From Agathobaculum hominis (GTDB lineage: Bacteria > Bacillota > Clostridia > Oscillospirales > Butyricicoccaceae), in assembly GCF_014288055.1 (NCBI RefSeq), contig NZ_JACOPK010000003.1, positions 239,321 through 303,320 on the forward strand: DNA of 64,000 nt, written 5' to 3'. The notes under the pieces were generated by a model. That model was given only the letters and a program-made list of their open reading frames with translations. It was not told the DNA's origin and ran no database searches. The first letter of the stretch is position 1; every line of letters begins with the position of its first letter. Shown here one piece after another: positions 49,682 to 58,618 of the stretch. The position numbers were made by a program, and so were the translations under genes.

Positions 49682-50890
49682 TCACAGCTTTTCGCTGAAC
49701 AGATGGCCCATTTTGATCTTTTTCGTGCGCAGATAGAACGCATCGTCCTCCTGCGGCGCGATCTCGATCGGGACGCGCTCCTTGATCTCGACGCCGAAGC
49801 CGTCCAGACCGTAGATCTTTTCCGGATTGTTGGTCAGCAGACGCAGCTCCTTTGCGCCGAGGTCCTGCAGGATCTGCGCGCCGATCCAGTATTCGCGCAG
49901 GTCGGGCGCGAAGCCGAGCTTGACGTTCGCCTCGACCGTGTCGAAGCCCTGCTCCTGAAGCTCGTAGGCCTTGAGCTTGTTGATCAGGCCGATGCCGCGG
50001 CCCTCCTGGCGCATATAGAGCAGTACGCCGCGGCCTTCCTTCTCGATCTGCTGCATTGCAGCGGCAAGCTGCTGGCCGCAGTCGCAGCGGCGCGAGCCGA
50101 ATACGTCGCCGGTCAGGCACTCGGAGTGCACGCGGCAGAGCAGATCGCGGCCGTCGCCGATGTCGCCCTTGACGAGCGCGACATGATGCTCGCCGGTCAG
50201 GTCGTTGACGTAGCCCATGATGCGGAACTCGCCGAAGCGGGTGGGCATCTTGGCGTTCGCCTCGCGCACGACGTGCTTGTCATGGCGGCGGCAGTAGTCC
50301 TGAAGATCCTTGATGGTGATGACGGCGAGACCCCACTCCTCGGCCTTGTCGAGCAGCTCGGCGGTGCGCATCATCGTGCCGTCGTCGCGCATGATCTCGC
50401 AGCACAGACCGCACTGCTCCAGACCGGCCAGACGGCACAGATCAACGGTCGCCTCCGTGTGGCCGTTGCGCGTCAGCACGCCGCCGCGGCGCGCGATGAG
50501 CGGGAATACGTGACCCGGACGGCGCAGATCCTCCGGCCGGGTGTTCGGGTCGACGCACTTGCGGCAGGTGAGGCCACGTTCCTCTGCGGAAATGCCGGTC
50601 GTGGTGTCGACATGGTCAATGGAGACCGTGAAGGCGGTGTGGTGGTTGTCGGTGTTGACCTTGACCATCTGCTCGAGGCCGAGGTGCTTTGCGACCTGCT
50701 CGCTCATCGGCGTGCAGATGAGGCCCTTGGCCTTCGCCGCCATGAAGTTGACGTTCTGAGTGGTCGCGAACTGCGCCGCGCAGATGAGGTCGCCCTCGTT
50801 CTCGCGGTCGGGGTCGTCGATGACCATGATGAGATGACCGGCGCGCAGCTCCTCAAGAGCCTGCTCGATCGTGCTGTAGTTTGCTGCCAT
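49682..50890 (-). CDS. ribBA: Bifunctional DHBP synthase / GTP cyclohydrolase II
   Basis: Supplies both riboflavin precursors. The N-terminal RibB domain (about 1-200) has IDDPDRENEGDLICAAQ and RRPGHVFPLIARRGGVLTR with GHTEATVDL. The C-terminal RibA domain (about 205-400) has RVHSECLTGDVFGSRRCDCG with the zinc Cys residues and MRQEGRGIGLINKLKAYELQ. 402 residues, the usual fusion. Between ribE and ribH on the minus strand. Confidence 0.98.
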   Translation of the reverse strand: MAANYSTIEQALEELRAGHLIMVIDDPDRENEGDLICAAQFATTQNVNFMAAKAKGLICTPMSEQVAKHLGLEQMVKVNTDNHHTAFTVSIDHVDTTTGISAEERGLTCRKCVDPNTRPEDLRRPGHVFPLIARRGGVLTRNGHTEATVDLCRLAGLEQCGLCCEIMRDDGTMMRTAELLDKAEEWGLAVITIKDLQDYCRRHDKHVVREANAKMPTRFGEFRIMGYVNDLTGEHHVALVKGDIGDGRDLLCRVHSECLTGDVFGSRRCDCGQQLAAAMQQIEKEGRGVLLYMRQEGRGIGLINKLKAYELQEQGFDTVEANVKLGFAPDLREYWIGAQILQDLGAKELRLLTNNPEKIYGLDGFGVEIKERVPIEIAPQEDDAFYLRTKKIKMGHLFSEKL

Positions 50891-50907
50891 GTTAATTCCT
50901 CCGTTGA

Positions 50908-51546
50908 TTACAGAAATCCGTTTTCTGCAAGAAAATTCGTGCTGATTCCGCCGGTTTTGTGCGGCGCAGTGAGCTTTTCAACATATTTTCCGATGACGTC
51001 GCATTCGAGGTTCACCGGGTCGCCCGGCTTTTTGCCGAGTAGGATGGTCTGTGCGCCGGTGTGCGGAATGATGGAGACCGAGAAGTCCGTGTCCGTCACT
51101 GCCGCGACCGTCAAGCTTACGCCGTCAATGGCGATCGAGCCTTTTTCGACGATGTAGCGCAGCAGGGGAGCAGGGGTCTTGATCTTGACCCAGACCGCGT
51201 TGTCCTCGCGCTTCTGCGAGGCGATCGTGCCCGTGCCGTCGATGTGGCCGGAGACGATGTGACCGCCGAAGCGGCCGTTTGCCGCCATCGCGCGCTCAAG
51301 ATTGACCGGCGAGCCGCCCTGAAGCGTGCCGAGCGACGAGCGCCGCAGGCTCTCCGCCATGACATCGGCGGAAAAGCTGTCGCCCGTCATGGAGACCACG
51401 GTCAGACACACGCCGTTCGTCGCGATGCTGTCGCCTATTCTGGTATCCTCGAGCACGGTTTTCGCCTGTATTGTCAGCCGCGCGCCTTTCGCGCCGTGCT
51501 CGATGCGGCGAACCGTGCCGATTTCTTCAATAATGCCTGTAAACAA
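50908..51546 (-). CDS. ribE: Riboflavin synthase, alpha chain
   Basis: Dismutates two lumazines to riboflavin. Two tandem lumazine-binding barrels: the first begins FTGIIEEIGTVRRIEHG and includes DSIATNGVCLTVVSM; the second starts near 97 with GGHIVSGHIDGTGTIAS and includes KGSIAIDGVSLTVAAV. 212 residues, normal. One base separates its start from the ribD stop. Confidence 0.97.
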   Translation of the reverse strand: MFTGIIEEIGTVRRIEHGAKGARLTIQAKTVLEDTRIGDSIATNGVCLTVVSMTGDSFSADVMAESLRRSSLGTLQGGSPVNLERAMAANGRFGGHIVSGHIDGTGTIASQKREDNAVWVKIKTPAPLLRYIVEKGSIAIDGVSLTVAAVTDTDFSVSIIPHTGAQTILLGKKPGDPVNLECDVIGKYVEKLTAPHKTGGISTNFLAENGFL

Positions 51547-51547
51547 A

Positions 51548-52633
51548 TCATAATCTCCCTTCGATCAGGAAATCTTCGCCGAGCGGCATGCTTCGGACGT
51601 TTTTCAGCGCGAGCGCGTCCGCCATTTTTGCGAGACCTTCGCCGCCGACCGGGCTCTTCGCGTCCTCACCGCCGATCAGCTTGGGGGCGATGTACGCCTG
51701 CACGCGGCGGACGATACCGGCCTTCAGCGCCGAGAAGGCGAGCGATGAGCCGCCCTCGAGCAGGATGCCGTTGATGCCGGCGCTGCCGAGCTGCTGCATC
51801 AGGTCGGTGAGGTCAACGTGACCGTCCGTCTCGCCGCAGACCAGAATGCGCACGCCCTTTTCTTCGAGCGCCGCCGTGCGCTCGCTGCGCGCCGTGACCG
51901 CGACGTAAGTCGGAATTTCATTTGCCGTCTGCACGAGCTGGCTGCCGAGCGGCGTGCGTGCGTGGCTGTCGCAGACGATGCGGACGGGATTGCGGCCGCC
52001 GTCGATGCGGCAGGTGAGGAGCGGATCGTCCGCGAGCACGGTGCCGACGCCGACCATGATGCCGGACAGGCGGTTTCGCGTTTCGTGAACGTGACGCCGC
52101 GCGGCTTCGCCCGTGACCCAGCGGCTGTCGCCGGTGTGGGCGGCGATCTTGCCGTCGAGCGTCATCGCGTACTTGAGTACGACGAACGGGGTCTTGTGGG
52201 TAATATAGTGGAAAAACACCTCGTTGATCTCGCGGCACTCGGCTTCGCACACGCCGGTTTCGACCTCGATGCCGGCATCGCGCAGGATCTGCGCACCCTT
52301 TCCGGCGACGAGAGGATTGGGGTCGAGACAGCCGACGAACACGCGGCGGATGCGGTGCTCGATGACCGCGTCTGTGCAGGGAGGGGTGCGACCCCAGTGG
52401 CAGCACGGCTCCAGCGTGACGTAAAGATCGGCTCCGGCTGCATCCTCGGTGCAGTGCGCGAAGGCGTTGCGCTCGGCGTGAAGGCCGCCGATGTGCTCGT
52501 GCCAGCCCTCAGCGATGATGCGGCCGTCCTTGACGATGACGCAGCCGACCATGGGGTTGGGGTCTACATGACCCGCGCCGCGTGCGGCGAGCGCCAGAGC
52601 ACGGCGCATATAATATTCTTTTTGATCCGGCAT
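51548..52633 (-). CDS. ribD: Bifunctional riboflavin deaminase/reductase
   Basis: Deaminates and reduces the pyrimidine intermediate. The N-terminal deaminase (1 to about 145) has GGLHAERNAFAHC with zinc His and catalytic Glu, and VTLEPCCHWGRTPPCTDAVI with zinc Cys residues. The C-terminal NADPH reductase (about 150-361) has FVVLKYAMTLDGKIAAHTGD, SRWVTGEAARRHVHETR and GINGILLEGGSSLAFSAL. I start at ATG 52633 (MPDQKEYYMRRAL) after GAGGTG; the frame above it runs through the terminator. 361 residues. First gene after the riboswitch. Confidence 0.97.
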   Translation of the reverse strand: MPDQKEYYMRRALALAARGAGHVDPNPMVGCVIVKDGRIIAEGWHEHIGGLHAERNAFAHCTEDAAGADLYVTLEPCCHWGRTPPCTDAVIEHRIRRVFVGCLDPNPLVAGKGAQILRDAGIEVETGVCEAECREINEVFFHYITHKTPFVVLKYAMTLDGKIAAHTGDSRWVTGEAARRHVHETRNRLSGIMVGVGTVLADDPLLTCRIDGGRNPVRIVCDSHARTPLGSQLVQTANEIPTYVAVTARSERTAALEEKGVRILVCGETDGHVDLTDLMQQLGSAGINGILLEGGSSLAFSALKAGIVRRVQAYIAPKLIGGEDAKSPVGGEGLAKMADALALKNVRSMPLGEDFLIEGRL

Positions 52634-52650
52634 CAAAATCACCTCGGTGA

Positions 52651-52688
52651 AAAATAAAAACGTCCCGGGGAGAATTCCTCGGGACGTG
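52651..52688 (-). terminator. FMN-regulated terminator upstream of ribD
   Basis: On the minus strand CGTCCCGAGG AATTCT CCCCGGGACG followed by TTTTTATTTTT, ending about 18 bases before the ribD ATG. It is the expected expression platform of the FMN riboswitch, i.e. transcription termination when FMN is bound. Confidence 0.9.
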
Positions 52689-52784
52689 GAAAATGCAGTG
52701 AATTTGTCGTAAAAACAAAAAGTCTGAAACATCAAACGACATTTCAGAACAGTAAATAAACGGAAAATATTTTCCGTGCATTCT

Positions 52785-52903
52785 TCTTTCATCCAGACTT
52801 TACTGTCGGCTCTGGAGTTTCACCAGATCATGCTCATGCCGGAAATCGACACTCGCTCGCGGGCTTTACCGCCGGTAGGGAATCTCACCCTGCCCTGAAG
52901 AAC
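52785..52903 (-). promoter_or_regulatory. FMN riboswitch (RFN element)
   Basis: Reading the minus strand: CAGGGCAGGGTGAGATTCCC, then TACCGGCGGTAAAGCCCGCG, GAGTGTCGATTTCCGGC, GATCTGGTGAAACTCCAGA, GCCGACAGTAAAGTCTGGAT and GAAAGAAG. These are the consensus blocks of the RFN junction. FMN sensing should shut off ribD-E-BA-H by the downstream terminator. The AT-rich linker 52689-52784 holds the likely antiterminator and no gene. Confidence 0.96.
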
Positions 52904-52956
52904 ATGGTATTCGGTTTTGCGATGGGGAGGAGCGGCTTGCCGCTCGTTCTGGGTAC

Positions 52957-52985
52957 AGTATAACGCCGCACGAGGCAAAATGCAA
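52957..52985 (-). promoter_or_regulatory. Promoter of the rib operon
   Basis: On the minus strand TTGCAT (52980-52985) and TATACT (52957-52962), spaced by 17 bases, about 55 bases before the riboswitch. Confidence 0.78.
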
Positions 52986-53005
52986 GAACTTTTTTTGCTG
53001 ACTGC

Positions 53006-53052
53006 AAAAAATATCCGCGCAGCGCAAACCCTGAGGGTCGCGCTGCGCGGAT
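53006..53052 (-). terminator. Terminator of the ACT-UPF0210 operon
   Basis: On the minus strand ATCCGCGCAGCGC and GCGCTGCGCGGAT pair perfectly around GACCCTCAGGGTTT and are followed by ATTTTTT. Confidence 0.93.
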
Positions 53053-53078
53053 GAGGCAGTTTTACTCTGACTGTAAAA

Positions 53079-54443
53079 TCAGTTCTTGAGGCTCTGGATC
53101 GGGGCCGGGATGCGGCCGCCGCGGTTAATGAACTTCGCCGGGGAGCCGGTCTTGATGGGCATGATCGGAGCGGCGCCGAGCAGGCCGCCGAACTCGACCA
53201 TGTCGCCGACCTTCTTGCCGATGGCAGGGATGACGCGGACGGCGGTGGTCTTGGTGTTGACAACGCCGATGGCGATCTCGTCCGCGATCAGGCCGGAGAT
53301 GACCTCCGCGGTGGTGTCGCCCGGAACGGCTACCATGTCGATGCCGACCGAGCAGACTGCGGTCATGGCCTCGAGCTTTTCGAGCGTGAGCGCGCCCGCC
53401 TGTGCGGCCGCGATCATGCCTTCGTCCTCGGAGACCGGGATGAAAGCGCCGGACAGACCGCCGACACTCGAGGACGCCATGACGCCGCCCTTCTTGACCG
53501 CGTCGTTCAGCATGGCGAGGATCGCGGTCGTGCCGCAGCCGCCGCAGACCTCGAGACCGACTTCCTCCAGAATGCGTGCGACCGAGTCGCCGATGGCCGG
53601 GGTCGGCGCGAGGGACAGGTCGACGATGCCGAACGGCACGCCGAGACGCTGGCTTGCGAGCGCGCCGACGAGCTGACCCATGCGGGTGATCTTGAACGCA
53701 GTTTTCTTGATGACGTCCGCGACCTCACCGATCGAGCAGTCGCCTGCGCGGCGGATGGCCGACTGGACAACGCCCGGACCGGAAACGCCGACGTTGATGA
53801 CGGTCTCCGGCTCACCGATGCCGTGGAACGCGCCCGCCATGAACGGGTTGTCGTCTACGGCGTTGGCGAAAACGACCAGCTTGGAGCAGCCCATGGAGTC
53901 GTTGTCCTTCGTCAGCTCTGCGGTCTGCTTGATGATGCGGCCCATCAGACCGATCGCGTCGAGGTTGACGCCGGCCTTGGTGGAGGCGACGTTGACCGAG
54001 GAGCAGACCAGATTGGTCTCCGCCATAGCCTCCGGAATGGAGTTGATGAGGATCTCGTCGCCCTTGGCGAAGCCCTTCTGCACGAGCGCAGAGAAGCCGC
54101 CGACAAAGTTGACGCCGGTGGTCTCGGCGGCGCGGTCGAGCGCCTTCGCGAGCGGAACATAGCTGTTTGCCGAGGAGGTCGCGCCGACCATGGCGATCGG
54201 GGTGACGGAAATACGCTTGTTGATGATCGGGATGCCGAGCTCGCGCTCGATCTGCTCGCCGGTCGCGACGAGCTTTTCTGCACGGCGCGTTACCTTGTCG
54301 TAGACCTTGTCCGCGAGCACATTGATGTCGTCCGCCGCGAGATCGCGCAGCGAAATGCCCATCGTGATCGTGCGGATGTCCAGGTGCTCCTCCTCGATCA
54401 TCTTAATGGTTTCCAGAATATCTTTTGTGTTGATCATAGACAT
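53079..54443 (-). CDS. UPF0210 / DUF711 (PFL family) protein
   Basis: Conserved family distantly related in sequence to pyruvate formate-lyase-type barrels, but without a known reaction. Strong family features: KDILETIKMIEEEHLDIRTI and TMGISLRDLA at the start, NKRISVTPIAMVGATSSANS near 75, FVGGFSALVQKGFAKGDEI near 113, CGGCGTTAILAMLNDAVKKG near 300, and VNTKTTAVRVIPAIGKKVGD near 400. 454 residues, normal. It follows the ACT-domain gene, its constant neighbour in many Clostridia, suggesting the ACT protein regulates it in response to a small ligand. Confidence 0.93.
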   Translation of the reverse strand: MSMINTKDILETIKMIEEEHLDIRTITMGISLRDLAADDINVLADKVYDKVTRRAEKLVATGEQIERELGIPIINKRISVTPIAMVGATSSANSYVPLAKALDRAAETTGVNFVGGFSALVQKGFAKGDEILINSIPEAMAETNLVCSSVNVASTKAGVNLDAIGLMGRIIKQTAELTKDNDSMGCSKLVVFANAVDDNPFMAGAFHGIGEPETVINVGVSGPGVVQSAIRRAGDCSIGEVADVIKKTAFKITRMGQLVGALASQRLGVPFGIVDLSLAPTPAIGDSVARILEEVGLEVCGGCGTTAILAMLNDAVKKGGVMASSSVGGLSGAFIPVSEDEGMIAAAQAGALTLEKLEAMTAVCSVGIDMVAVPGDTTAEVISGLIADEIAIGVVNTKTTAVRVIPAIGKKVGDMVEFGGLLGAAPIMPIKTGSPAKFINRGGRIPAPIQSLKN

Positions 54444-54475
54444 AATTCAGTTAAACCTCGCTTGCCCGAAACGGC

Positions 54476-54745
54476 TCAGATTTTGTGCATCGCGTCGAAG
54501 ATGTCCTCGTGCATGGTGTGGATCTTCATGCCGAGCTCCTCGCCGTCCCTGTCGAGCAGGTCGATCAGGCTGTTGAAGTCTACGGTGCACTTGTCGATGT
54601 TCACGAGCATGACCATGGCGAACATATCCTCCATGACGTTCTGGGAGATGTCGACGATGTTGACCTGATGCTCATAGAGCGTGTTCGAGATCTTGGCGAT
54701 GATGCCGGTGCGGTCCTTGCCGGTTACTGTGATTACTGCGCGCAT
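54476..54745 (-). CDS. ACT-domain protein, UPF0237 family
   Basis: A single ACT domain of 89 residues: RAVITVTGKDRTGIIAKISN, then TLYEHQVNIVDISQNVMED and NIDKCTVDFNSLIDLLDRDG. GcvR-like ligand-binding modules of this type usually sense amino acids. 32 bases upstream of the UPF0210 gene on the same strand. Function of the pair unknown. Confidence 0.94.
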   Translation of the reverse strand: MRAVITVTGKDRTGIIAKISNTLYEHQVNIVDISQNVMEDMFAMVMLVNIDKCTVDFNSLIDLLDRDGEELGMKIHTMHEDIFDAMHKI

Positions 54746-54800
54746 AATAGTTCCTCCATTTTGCGTATATGTGAATTTTTTGCTGACGTGTATATAGCAT

Positions 54801-55928
54801 TCAACGGGAAGCAGCGTCGGTTATCATATTGATGATGCTGTTCGAGACGAGAAAGCCCGCATCGGTCAGATGCCAGCGCGTGCCGTTCTGTTCGGTCAGA
54901 CCGGGCTTTGCCAGTGCGCGGAACACGGCCTCATAAGGGGCGGGGTCGACATGGTAGCGTTCCTCGAGGTCGCGGAGCTCCACGCCGTCCGAGGTGCGCA
55001 GACGAAGCATAAGGTACTCGTTCTGCCGTTCGAAGTCGGGGACTTCCTCCTCGTTCCGCACGGCGGCCGTGCCGTCTGTGAAGCCGGCGATGTCGCGCGG
55101 GAATGCAAATCTGCGCCCGTCAAAAAGCGAGTGGGCGCCCGGGCCGAGACCGATGTATTCGGAAAGATCCCAGTATTTGCTGTTGTGCCGCGAGCGGAAG
55201 CCGGGCAGGGCAAAATTCGAGATCTCATAGTGTTCAAAGCCGTGCTGACGCAGGACGCGGCACAGGGCGAGATAGGTGTCCGCCTGCGCGTCATCGTCAG
55301 GGAGGACGGGAGCCTCGCGTCCCATTTCCGTCATAGGCTCGAGCTTGAGGCCGTAGCAGGAAAGGTGCGTCGGCTGAAGCGCAAGGCACTGCGTGAGCGA
55401 GTCGAGGAACATATCCTGCGTCTGACCGGGCAGACCGTACATCAGATCCAGACTGATGTTGGAAAAGCCGTGCTCGTGTGCGAGCAGAACGGCACTCCTT
55501 GCCCTCGCAAAGTCGTGGATGCGCCCGATGCGGCGCAGCTCGTTATCATGCGCGGCCTGCACGCCGAAGGAAAGCCGGTTTGCACCGCCGCGCCGCAGCG
55601 CGTCAAGGAGCACTGCGTCCGTGCTCTCCGGGTTGCATTCGACCGTTATTTCCGTGTCCTCTGCCAGAGCAAAGCTCTCGCGGACCGCGTGAAGGATGCA
55701 TTCGAGACGCGCGCCGCCCAGATACGACGGCGTGCCGCCGCCGAGGTAGACCGTGTCGGTCGTGCGGCCTGCGCTTTTTTCGCCGTACTCGTGGATGGAG
55801 CGGATGAGGGCGTCCGTGTAGGCGTCCATGCGCGAGGCGTCCGTGATCGAATAAAAGTCGCAGTAGGCGCACTTTTTCACGCAGAACGGGATATGCAGAT
55901 ACAGGCCGAGCGGGCGGGGCGTGATCAT
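54801..55928 (-). CDS. hemW: HemW-type radical SAM heme chaperone
   Basis: Formerly annotated as oxygen-independent coproporphyrinogen oxidase; HemW members deliver heme. Radical-SAM Cys triad in LYLHIPFCVKKCAYCDFYSI (C-x3-C-x2-C). Further landmarks: TVYLGGGTPSYLGG near 62, TVECNPESTDAVLLDAL near 95, RLSFGVQAAHDNELRRIGRI near 115 and SLDLMYGLPGQTQDMFLDSL near 158. The C-terminal HemN-C domain ends near residue 370. 375 residues from ATG 55928, which overlaps the lepA stop; the longer frame to 56576 is lepA in another phase. lepA-hemW pairing is common. Confidence 0.95.
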   Translation of the reverse strand: MITPRPLGLYLHIPFCVKKCAYCDFYSITDASRMDAYTDALIRSIHEYGEKSAGRTTDTVYLGGGTPSYLGGARLECILHAVRESFALAEDTEITVECNPESTDAVLLDALRRGGANRLSFGVQAAHDNELRRIGRIHDFARARSAVLLAHEHGFSNISLDLMYGLPGQTQDMFLDSLTQCLALQPTHLSCYGLKLEPMTEMGREAPVLPDDDAQADTYLALCRVLRQHGFEHYEISNFALPGFRSRHNSKYWDLSEYIGLGPGAHSLFDGRRFAFPRDIAGFTDGTAAVRNEEEVPDFERQNEYLMLRLRTSDGVELRDLEERYHVDPAPYEAVFRALAKPGLTEQNGTRWHLTDAGFLVSNSIINMITDAASR

Positions 55929-57736
55929 GACTCCTCGTCCAGCTTGAGCACGGCCATGAAGGCCTCGGTCGGCATCTGGACCGTGCCGAGCGCACGCATC
56001 TTCTTTTTGCCTTCCTTCTGCTTTTCGAGCAGCTTTTTCTTTCGGGTGATATCGCCGCCGTAGCACTTGGCGAGAACGTCCTTGCGCATCGCCTTTACGG
56101 TCTCGCGTGCGATGACCTTGCCGCCGATGGCCGCCTGAATGGGTACCTCGAACAGCTGACGCGGGATGTTCTCCTTGAGCTTTTCGCAGATGCGGCGTGC
56201 GCGGCCGTAGGCCTTGTCGCGGTGGACGATGAACGAGAGCGCGTCGACCTGATCGCCGTTGAGCAGCATATCGACCTTGACGAGGTCGCTCTTTCGATAG
56301 TCGAGAAATTCGTAGTCGAGCGACGCATAACCCTTGGTGCGTGCCTTGAGCGCGTCGAAAAAGTCGTAGATGATCTCGCCGGTCGGCATTTCGTAGTGCA
56401 GCTCGACGAGATTTGCGTCGAGGTACTGCATATCCTTGAAGATGCCGCGGCGGTCCTGGCACATCGGCATGATGTTGCCGACGAACTCCTGCGGCGTCAT
56501 GATGGAGGCCTTGACGTAGGGCTCGCGCGCCTCCTCGATGACCGCCGGGTCGGGGTAATCGTGCGGATTGTGGCACTGGACGACCGTGCCGTCGGTCTTG
56601 ACGATCTCATAGGTGACGGAGGGGAGCGTGGTGACAAGGTCGAGGTCGAATTCGCGCTCGAGGCGCTCCTGAATGATCTCCATGTGGAGCATGCCGAGGA
56701 AGCCGCAGCGGAAGCCAAAGCCGAGCGCGACCGAGCTTTCCGGCTCGAAGGACAGCGCGGCATCGTTCAGCTGGAGCTTTTCAAGTGCATCGCGCAGATC
56801 AGGATACTTGGAGCCGTCCTCAGTATAGATGCCGCAGAAAACCATGGGGCGCGCCGGACGGTAGCCGGGGAGCGCCTCAGGTGTGGGGCGGTCGGACTCG
56901 GTGACGGTATCGCCGACACGGGTGTCCGAGACCTTTTTGATGGAGGCAGTGAAGTAGCCGACCTCGCCCGCGCACAGCTCCTGCTGCGGAGACAGGCCGA
57001 ACGGCAGCATATAGCCGCATTCGAGCACCTGAAACTCGGCGCCGGTCGCCATCATTTTGACCTTCATACCCGGGCGGATGGTACCGTCGAGCAGGCGCAT
57101 ATAAACGATAACGCCCTTGTAGGGGTCGTACTGGCTGTCGAAGATGAGCGCGCGGAGCGGCGCATCGGGGTCGCCGACAGGCGCCGGAACGTCGGAGACG
57201 ATGCGCTCGAGGACCTCGTGGATGTTGATGTTCATTTTCGCGGAGATCTCGGGGGAGTCCTCGGCCGGGATGCCGATGATGTCCTCGATCTCCTTCTTGA
57301 CGCGCGGCGCGTCGGCGGCCGGCAGGTCGATCTTGTTGATGACCGGCACGACTTCAAGTCCGGCGTCGATGGCGAGGTAGGTGTTGCCGAGGGTCTGTGC
57401 CTCGATGCCCTGCGCCGCATCGACGACGAGCAGCGCGCCCTCGCAGGCCGCGAGAGAGCGGGAGACCTCGTAGTTGAAGTCGACATGACCCGGGGTGTCG
57501 ATGAGGTTCATCTCGTAGGTCCTGCCGTCGTCGGCCTGATATTCCATGCGGACGGCGCGCGCCTTGATGGTGATGCCGCGCTCGCGCTCGAGGTCCATGT
57601 TGTCGAGCAGCTGCTCCTCCATCTCGCGGACGGAGACCGCCTTGCACTGCTCGAGCAGACGGTCGGCAAGGGTGGATTTGCCGTGGTCAATATGTGCAAT
57701 AATAGAGAAATTGCGAATTTGCTCACGATTTTTCAC
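55925..57736 (-). CDS. lepA: Elongation factor 4 (LepA), ribosome back-translocating GTPase
   Basis: Translational GTPase acting on stalled or initiating ribosomes. G1 IIAHIDHGKSTLADRLL, switch region ERERGITIKARAVRM, G3 NLIDTPGHVDFNYEVSRSL, G4 VINKIDLP. The LepA-specific C-terminal part includes GFGFRCGFLGMLHMEIIQER and CYGGDITRKKKLLEKQKEGK with KKMRALGTVQMP. 603 residues, full length. Followed directly by hemW with a 4-base overlap. Own promoter at 57771-57799. Confidence 0.98.
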   Translation of the reverse strand: MKNREQIRNFSIIAHIDHGKSTLADRLLEQCKAVSVREMEEQLLDNMDLERERGITIKARAVRMEYQADDGRTYEMNLIDTPGHVDFNYEVSRSLAACEGALLVVDAAQGIEAQTLGNTYLAIDAGLEVVPVINKIDLPAADAPRVKKEIEDIIGIPAEDSPEISAKMNINIHEVLERIVSDVPAPVGDPDAPLRALIFDSQYDPYKGVIVYMRLLDGTIRPGMKVKMMATGAEFQVLECGYMLPFGLSPQQELCAGEVGYFTASIKKVSDTRVGDTVTESDRPTPEALPGYRPARPMVFCGIYTEDGSKYPDLRDALEKLQLNDAALSFEPESSVALGFGFRCGFLGMLHMEIIQERLEREFDLDLVTTLPSVTYEIVKTDGTVVQCHNPHDYPDPAVIEEAREPYVKASIMTPQEFVGNIMPMCQDRRGIFKDMQYLDANLVELHYEMPTGEIIYDFFDALKARTKGYASLDYEFLDYRKSDLVKVDMLLNGDQVDALSFIVHRDKAYGRARRICEKLKENIPRQLFEVPIQAAIGGKVIARETVKAMRKDVLAKCYGGDITRKKKLLEKQKEGKKKMRALGTVQMPTEAFMAVLKLDEES

Positions 57737-57770
57737 GTCGAAAGCTCCTTATCTGATTGAATATGCCATT

Positions 57771-57799
57771 ATTATAACACGTTCGCGCGCTTCTCACAA
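57771..57799 (-). promoter_or_regulatory. Promoter of lepA-hemW
   Basis: On the minus strand TTGTGA (57794-57799) and TATAAT (57771-57776), spaced by 17 bases, 35 bases before the lepA ATG. Confidence 0.82.
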
Positions 57800-57899
57800 G
57801 CGTTCATTTGCAATCCGTGCGCGGCGCGGGGCCGGGAGCGAGATTTTTGTATAGTTTTATAAAATCGTGTACGCGACAGTCGGAATTTAAGATATGTTG

Positions 57900-58580
57900 C
57901 CAACAAGCCCTCCCGAGGGCAGCGGCCCCTTAAACTCCCTCCCGGGAGCAGGGGGTAAATGGTTCCGCCGTTCCGGCGGCCTGCCGCCGCAGGCGAGAAT
58001 GGCCCTCCCGGGCCGGGGGTATTCGCCATGACATGGCGTGCGAATTGCCGCCGCCCGGCGGCGGGGGCAAGAGGGGAAAGACAACCAAGGTTTTCTTTCC
58101 CCTCTTAACTCCCCAAACTTTCCTTAGGACGCGACTCCCTGCGGTCGCGCGTCTAAAAAGCGGGGGCCCACAGGGGCGTCTGCTGCTCCAAGAGAACGCT
58201 CTTGATGGAAGCGGAGTTTTTCGCAGCGCAAATCAAGCGCTCTGCACCGGATGGCCGCGCACTGTTATGCGCGGCAAATCACGCAAAGTAAATTCAGGGC
58301 CTTACAGCGTCCCAAAAGCTGCCCGACGCACGGAACCGAGCTATCGTCCCCCCGTTTAGACGCGAAGCTATGCTGAGCGTCCCGAGGGAAGATGTGGGGG
58401 AGCTAAGAGGGGGATAAGAAACCCGGAGGGTGTCTTGGCCCCCTCTTGCCCCTCCGCCGTGGGCACGGCGTCTCCCGGCCGCCGAAGGCGGCCATTGTGC
58501 ACGCTCACTCCGAGCGTAAAGTCGCCTTCAGCGGCGCACCGCTGTATCGGCGGAAATATACCCTCTGCTGAGGGTAAAGA
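57900..58580. repeat. Large mosaic palindromic repeat, copy 2
   Basis: Second copy of the element at 6894-7590, in the same orientation. The core 58128-58340 matches 7081-7303 closely, including GACGCGACTCCC, GCCCACAGGGGCGTCTG, TTCGCAGCGCAAATCAAGCG and CCTGCCCGACGCACGGAACC in the copy 1 form. The right arm ends in CACCGCTGTATCGGCGGAAA as in copy 1, but the left arm is built from different modules (CCCTCCCGGGCCGGGGG, TTCGCCATGACATGGCG) that in copy 1 occur in the right arm. No gene inside. Confidence 0.78.
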
Positions 58581-58613
58581 AAAAAGGCTCCGAACAGGAG
58601 TTCGAAGCCTTAC
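58581..58613 (-). terminator. Terminator of the pseudo-P-type ATPase gene
   Basis: On the minus strand AAGGCTTCGAACTCCTGTTCGGAGCCTT forms a hairpin and is followed by TTTTCTTT, a few bases after the gene's stop. Confidence 0.85.
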
Positions 58614-58618
58614 TGTAT

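Noticed and set aside
55929..56576. Long N-terminal extension of hemW
   Set aside because: It is the coding region of lepA in another phase; HemW begins at ITPRPLGLYLHIPFC after ATG 55928.
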